A DNA stretch of 64,000 bases, taken from the NCBI GenBank assembly GCA_963921305.4, contig CAWUEX030000002.1, positions 1,674,001-1,738,000 of the forward strand, written 5' to 3'. Both the position numbers and the translations under genes were made by a program. Positions 60,644 to 64,000 of the stretch are shown in pieces. The notes beneath the pieces are model-generated. The model ran no database searches, was not told the origin of the DNA, and worked only from the letters and a program-made list of their open reading frames with translations. The stretch's first letter is position 1; every line of letters begins with the position of its first letter. This stretch comes from CAWUEX02 sp963921305. Lineage in GTDB: Bacteria > Pseudomonadota > Alphaproteobacteria > Rhodospirillales > Rhodospirillaceae.

Positions 60644-62038
60644 ATGACTTCGCTTCCGCTGATTGACGCCGATCCCAAAGCCATTGCGATCTCTGCCGTA
60701 ACCTCTGACGGATTTGCAAGTTGGTGCGCAGCGCAACAAGATCAAGTCCGCCGCTGGGTTGAAAGTACAGGGTTTAAAGCCGACGCAGGGTCAATATGCT
60801 TGATCGCCGACTCTGACGGTGGTCTGAGCCGTGCCGTTATTGGGCTTGGTGCGCCGGATCGCTGGGCCGGAGGCCGGCTCGCGCGCGAACTACCCGCCGG
60901 ATCATACTGGCTGGATGAGGTGGCCGGGGTTGAGGACGACCAGGAGGCGGATGTCGCAACGTCACTCTGTCTCGCCTGGGCGCTGGGGGCATATAAATTT
61001 GAGCGCTACAAGTCTGAGGCCAGTCCCGAGCCAGCCGCGCTGGTTTGGCCTGAAGATGCTGACCGTAAGTATGTCGAGGGCGCGTCACAGGCCGCGTGGC
61101 TGACCCGCGATCTTATCAATACACCGGCTGAGCACATGGGTCCGGATGCCCTAGCAGCGGCGGCCGCAACGCTCGCCGAAGCCCACGGCGCCGAAATCGA
61201 TGTCACCATTGGCGATGATCTGCTTGCAAAAAACTTTCCTGCCATTCATGCCGTTGGCCGGGCAGCAACAAACGCACCACGTTTGATCGACCTGACCTGG
61301 GGTCAGTCAAGGAATCCCAAGGTCACACTCGTGGGCAAGGGGGTGTGTTTCGACTCCGGCGGTCTCAATATCAAACCCACCTCCGGAATGCGTCTCATGA
61401 AAAAGGACATGGGCGGCGCCGCGACTGTTCTGGGACTGGCCGATTGGATCATGCGCGCCGGTTTACCGGTTCGATTGCGCGTGCTTATTCCGGCAGTCGA
61501 GAACGCGATTTCCGGCAACGCGTTTCGTCCTGGGGATGTCGTCGCGACCCGTGAAGGCACGTCCATTGAGGTCGGCAATACCGATGCGGAAGGGCGCGTC
61601 GTTCTCGCCGACGCATTGGCTCTGGCCTCTGAGGAAGACCCCGCGCTCATTATTGACTGCGCGACACTCACGGGTGCAGCGCGGGTCGCACTCGGTCCCG
61701 AACTGCCGGCGATGTTCACCCCGGACGATGATTTGGCTGATGCATTGCTTGCCGCGGGCACGGCTGCCGCCGATCCCCTATGGCGTTTGCCGCTGTGGGG
61801 CGGATACAGGCGTTTGATTGACAGCAAGGTCGCGGACATCAGCAACTCAGGCGAGTCCGGATTTGCTGGCGCGATCACCGCGGCGCTCTTTCTCAAAACG
61901 TTCGTCAGCGAGGCTGTGCCGTGGGTCCATTTCGACCTGTTCGGCTGGAACCCGGATGACAAGCCGGGCCGGCCCGCCGGAGGTGAAGCCTATGCACAGC
62001 GGGCCGTGTTTGCCACCATCCGCGATCGCTTTGCCTAG
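60644..62038 (+). CDS. M17 leucyl aminopeptidase family protein
   Basis: This 464-residue metallo-aminopeptidase of family M17 has zinc ligands and catalytic residues in GKGVCFDSGGLNIKP (Lys/Asp), MKKDMGGAATVLGL (Asp), and NTDAEGRVVLADAL (Asp, Glu, Arg). LINTPAEHMGPDAL precedes them. The N-terminal domain is shorter and diverged relative to PepA. It probably trims peptides in the cytoplasm. The stop overlaps the gltB stop on the other strand within a CCTAGG palindrome. Confidence 0.92.
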   Translation: MTSLPLIDADPKAIAISAVTSDGFASWCAAQQDQVRRWVESTGFKADAGSICLIADSDGGLSRAVIGLGAPDRWAGGRLARELPAGSYWLDEVAGVEDDQEADVATSLCLAWALGAYKFERYKSEASPEPAALVWPEDADRKYVEGASQAAWLTRDLINTPAEHMGPDALAAAAATLAEAHGAEIDVTIGDDLLAKNFPAIHAVGRAATNAPRLIDLTWGQSRNPKVTLVGKGVCFDSGGLNIKPTSGMRLMKKDMGGAATVLGLADWIMRAGLPVRLRVLIPAVENAISGNAFRPGDVVATREGTSIEVGNTDAEGRVVLADALALASEEDPALIIDCATLTGAARVALGPELPAMFTPDDDLADALLAAGTAAADPLWRLPLWGGYRRLIDSKVADISNSGESGFAGAITAALFLKTFVSEAVPWVHFDLFGWNPDDKPGRPAGGEAYAQRAVFATIRDRFA

Positions 62039-64000
62039 GCTTTCTTCTTGTCGTCGGACTTGGCGTGCGGGGCGTCGCGTTGAACCGGCACATCCAGCTT
62101 GTTGAGCATTTCTTTCGGCACCACTTGCCAGAACTTCCGGACCTCGCGGTCCCAATTCACAAGAATGCGTTCCGCCCAGGCGGAGCCGGTTTCCTTGTGG
62201 TGTTCGCTCACCAGGCTCCGCAGCATGGCTTCATAGTGGCCCACTTCGATGCGCTGGTAGATCACGGAGTCCGGATTTACCCGGTATTCGAAGTCTTCGT
62301 TGCTGTCGTAAACGAATGCCATGCCACCGGTCATACCCGCCGCGAAATTCGGGCCCACCGGTCCAAGAATAACCGTCGCACCTCCGGTCATGTATTCGCA
62401 GCCGTTAGATCCGCACCCTTCGACGACGGCGATTGCACCTGAGTTGCGCACGCAGAACCGCTCTGCCGCTTGCCCGGCCGCAAACAGTTTGCCGCTGGTC
62501 GCGCCGTAGAGCACGGTATTGCCGATAATGGTGTTGAGATGTGTCGGGAACGTCGAGGTCGTCGTCGGCCGGATGACGATGGTGGCACCGGACAGGCCTT
62601 TACCGACATAGTCGTTGGAGTCACCCAGCACCTCAAGCTTCAAGCCTTGAACGCCGAACGCGCCCAGAGACTGGCCGCAACTGCCGCGCAGGCGCACGGT
62701 GATGTGGCCGGGCTGAAGGCCGGTCAATCCATACTTGGTGACGATCTTGTGCGAGAGCTTGGTGCCGATCGCGCGCTGCGTGTTGCCGACGTTATAGGTC
62801 AACTGCATCTTCTCGCCGTCCTCCAAAGCAGGCGCGGCATCGCGGATCATCTGGGCATCCAGTGTTTCCGGAACCTCGTTGCGTCCCTCGGTCATGTTAC
62901 GGGTCGGCAGACCGCCGGAATCCGGCTGTACCAGCAGCGGGTTAAGGTCCAGGTCGTCCAAATGTGCCGAGCCACGGCTGACCTGGTGCAACAGGTCTGT
63001 CCGCCCGATCACATCGTTCAAGGACGTAAAGCCAAGTTCGCCAAGCACGTCGCGTACTTCTTCGGCGAGGAAGGTCATCAGGTTGACCACTTTCTCAGGT
63101 GTGCCGGTGAATTTCTGGCGCAGCGCACTGTCTTGAGTACACACACCAACGGGGCAGGTGTTGGAATGACACTGCCGCACCATGATGCAGCCCATGGCAA
63201 TCAGGGAACTGGTGCCGATGCCGAACTCCTCGGCGCCCATCATCGCCGCCATGACGATATCACGACCGGTCTTCAGGCCACCGTCCGTGCGCAGTACCAC
63301 ACGGTGGCGCAAACGGTTCAGAGTCAAAACCTGGTGGACTTCCGTCAGACCCATTTCCCACGGCAGCCCGGCGTACTTGATCGATGTCTGCGGGCTGGCG
63401 CCGGTGCCGCCGGAGTGGCCCGACACCAAAATGATATCCGCATTCGCTTTGGCGACCCCTGCGGCAATCGTACCGATGCCTGTGCGTGACACCAGTTTCA
63501 CCGTTACCCGCGCACGCGGATTGATTTGCTTCAGGTCGTAGATCAACTGCGCCAGGTCTTCGATGGAATAGATGTCGTGATGCGGCGGCGGTGAGATCAG
63601 CATTACGCCTTCAGTCGCGTGGCGCAGTTCCGCAATTTCCGCGGTGACCTTGAATCCAGGAAGCTGTCCGCCTTCGCCGGGCTTCGCCCCTTGCGCGACT
63701 TTGATTTCGATCTCGCGGCACTGGTTCAGATATTCCGCCGTGACGCCGAAGCGGCCCGATGCAATCTGTTTGATCGCTGAATTGGCGTTGTCGCCGTTTG
63801 GCGCGGGCTTATAGCGCTTGCGGTCTTCCCCGCCTTCACCGGAGTCGGATTTCGCGCCGATGCGGTTCATGGCGATGTTTAGGGTGCCATGCGCTTCGGG
63901 ACTCAGCGCCCCCAGCGACATACCCGGCGTGACGAAGCGTTTGCGAATTTCTGTGGTCGATTCAACCTGTTCCGGCGGAACGCGCTCATTCACCCGGCGG
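62035..64000 (-). CDS. gltB: glutamate synthase (NADPH) large chain, C-terminal part
   Basis: About 655 C-terminal residues are present and the 5' part continues beyond the right edge. The FMN-binding synthase domain is recognisable by TPGMSLGALSPEAH, GAKSDSGEGGED, and KLVSRTGIGTIAAGVAKA with GGTGASPQTSIKYAG. The 3Fe-4S cysteines are in GCIMVRQCHSNTCPVGVC. The C-terminal GXGXG beta-helix domain (GSCGQSLGAFGVQG; GGATVILGPVGPNFAAGM) closes the protein. It converts 2-oxoglutarate and glutamine to two glutamates with the small subunit GltD, which is not seen here. Confidence 0.96.
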   Translation of the reverse strand, partial: RRVNERVPPEQVESTTEIRKRFVTPGMSLGALSPEAHGTLNIAMNRIGAKSDSGEGGEDRKRYKPAPNGDNANSAIKQIASGRFGVTAEYLNQCREIEIKVAQGAKPGEGGQLPGFKVTAEIAELRHATEGVMLISPPPHHDIYSIEDLAQLIYDLKQINPRARVTVKLVSRTGIGTIAAGVAKANADIILVSGHSGGTGASPQTSIKYAGLPWEMGLTEVHQVLTLNRLRHRVVLRTDGGLKTGRDIVMAAMMGAEEFGIGTSSLIAMGCIMVRQCHSNTCPVGVCTQDSALRQKFTGTPEKVVNLMTFLAEEVRDVLGELGFTSLNDVIGRTDLLHQVSRGSAHLDDLDLNPLLVQPDSGGLPTRNMTEGRNEVPETLDAQMIRDAAPALEDGEKMQLTYNVGNTQRAIGTKLSHKIVTKYGLTGLQPGHITVRLRGSCGQSLGAFGVQGLKLEVLGDSNDYVGKGLSGATIVIRPTTTSTFPTHLNTIIGNTVLYGATSGKLFAAGQAAERFCVRNSGAIAVVEGCGSNGCEYMTGGATVILGPVGPNFAAGMTGGMAFVYDSNEDFEYRVNPDSVIYQRIEVGHYEAMLRSLVSEHHKETGSAWAERILVNWDREVRKFWQVVPKEMLNKLDVPVQRDAPHAKSDDKKKA

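Overview
This window is chromosomal DNA of an anoxygenic phototrophic alphaproteobacterium. The phototrophy call rests on a light-harvesting-2 operon (pucB, pucA, pucC-type transporter). The alphaproteobacterial call rests on gene order and family content: ppx-rlmE-guaB, DUF2794, cvpA-purF, an rpsF-rpsR-rplI operon, fabD-fabG-acpP-fabF-mltG, and a TonB-dependent receptor of the Caulobacter/Xanthomonas type. Coding sequence is GC-rich almost everywhere. One clearly AT-richer stretch (about 8,740-10,518) stands out as probable foreign DNA. I found no tRNA, rRNA, insertion sequence or CRISPR array.

Layout. 1-7.7 kb: end of an MFS exporter, an alpha/beta-hydrolase homologue, then housekeeping genes (ppx/gppA, rlmE, guaB, an RsmB-type rRNA methyltransferase, guaA). 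7.7-10.5 kb: accessory methyltransferases (FkbM and TylF types) and a PhyH-type dioxygenase around a decayed 3' end of a TonB receptor gene. 10.6-13.9 kb (minus strand): pucB-pucA, a repeat protein of unknown function, pucC and a divergent peptide deformylase. 14-20.4 kb: a phosphorus-scavenging group of TonB receptor, PhoD and PhoX, the last with an in-frame TGA. 20.5-25.5 kb: two tandem paralogous methyltransferases, a frameshifted lipoprotein, a 32-residue membrane peptide, DUF2794 and a small lipoprotein. 25.8-29.5 kb: YfgM-like protein, BamB, Der. 29.5-41.3 kb (minus strand): rpsF-rpsR-rplI, dnaB, alr, an Mla-type permease and ATPase, radA, cvpA, purF, an SDR and an amidohydrolase. 41.5-46 kb: fatty-acid synthesis cluster and mltG. 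46-49.7 kb: a signalling block (response regulator, KaiB, SDR, divergent PAS-GGDEF-EAL) lying between mltG and yicC, which are often neighbours. 49.7-56.3 kb: yicC, gmk, an RND efflux pair, gloB. 56.3-64 kb: a glycine-betaine ABC transporter, an HNH protein, a TAXI binding protein, an M17 aminopeptidase and the 3' part of gltB.

How the parts connect. The puc operon supplies the peripheral antenna and its assembly transporter. Its alpha subunit carries His-Leu where the classical B850 pair is Tyr-Trp, so a shifted absorption band is likely. The receptor/PhoD/PhoX group would let the cell take up and hydrolyse organic phosphate. The KaiB-response regulator pair beside a c-di-GMP enzyme suggests timing or light input into second-messenger signalling. 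The rest is essential core metabolism, translation, replication and envelope biogenesis. The most interesting points are the in-frame TGA in phoX, the 31-residue repeat protein inside the puc operon, the altered LH2 alpha residues, and the KaiB/response regulator/GGDEF-EAL block.
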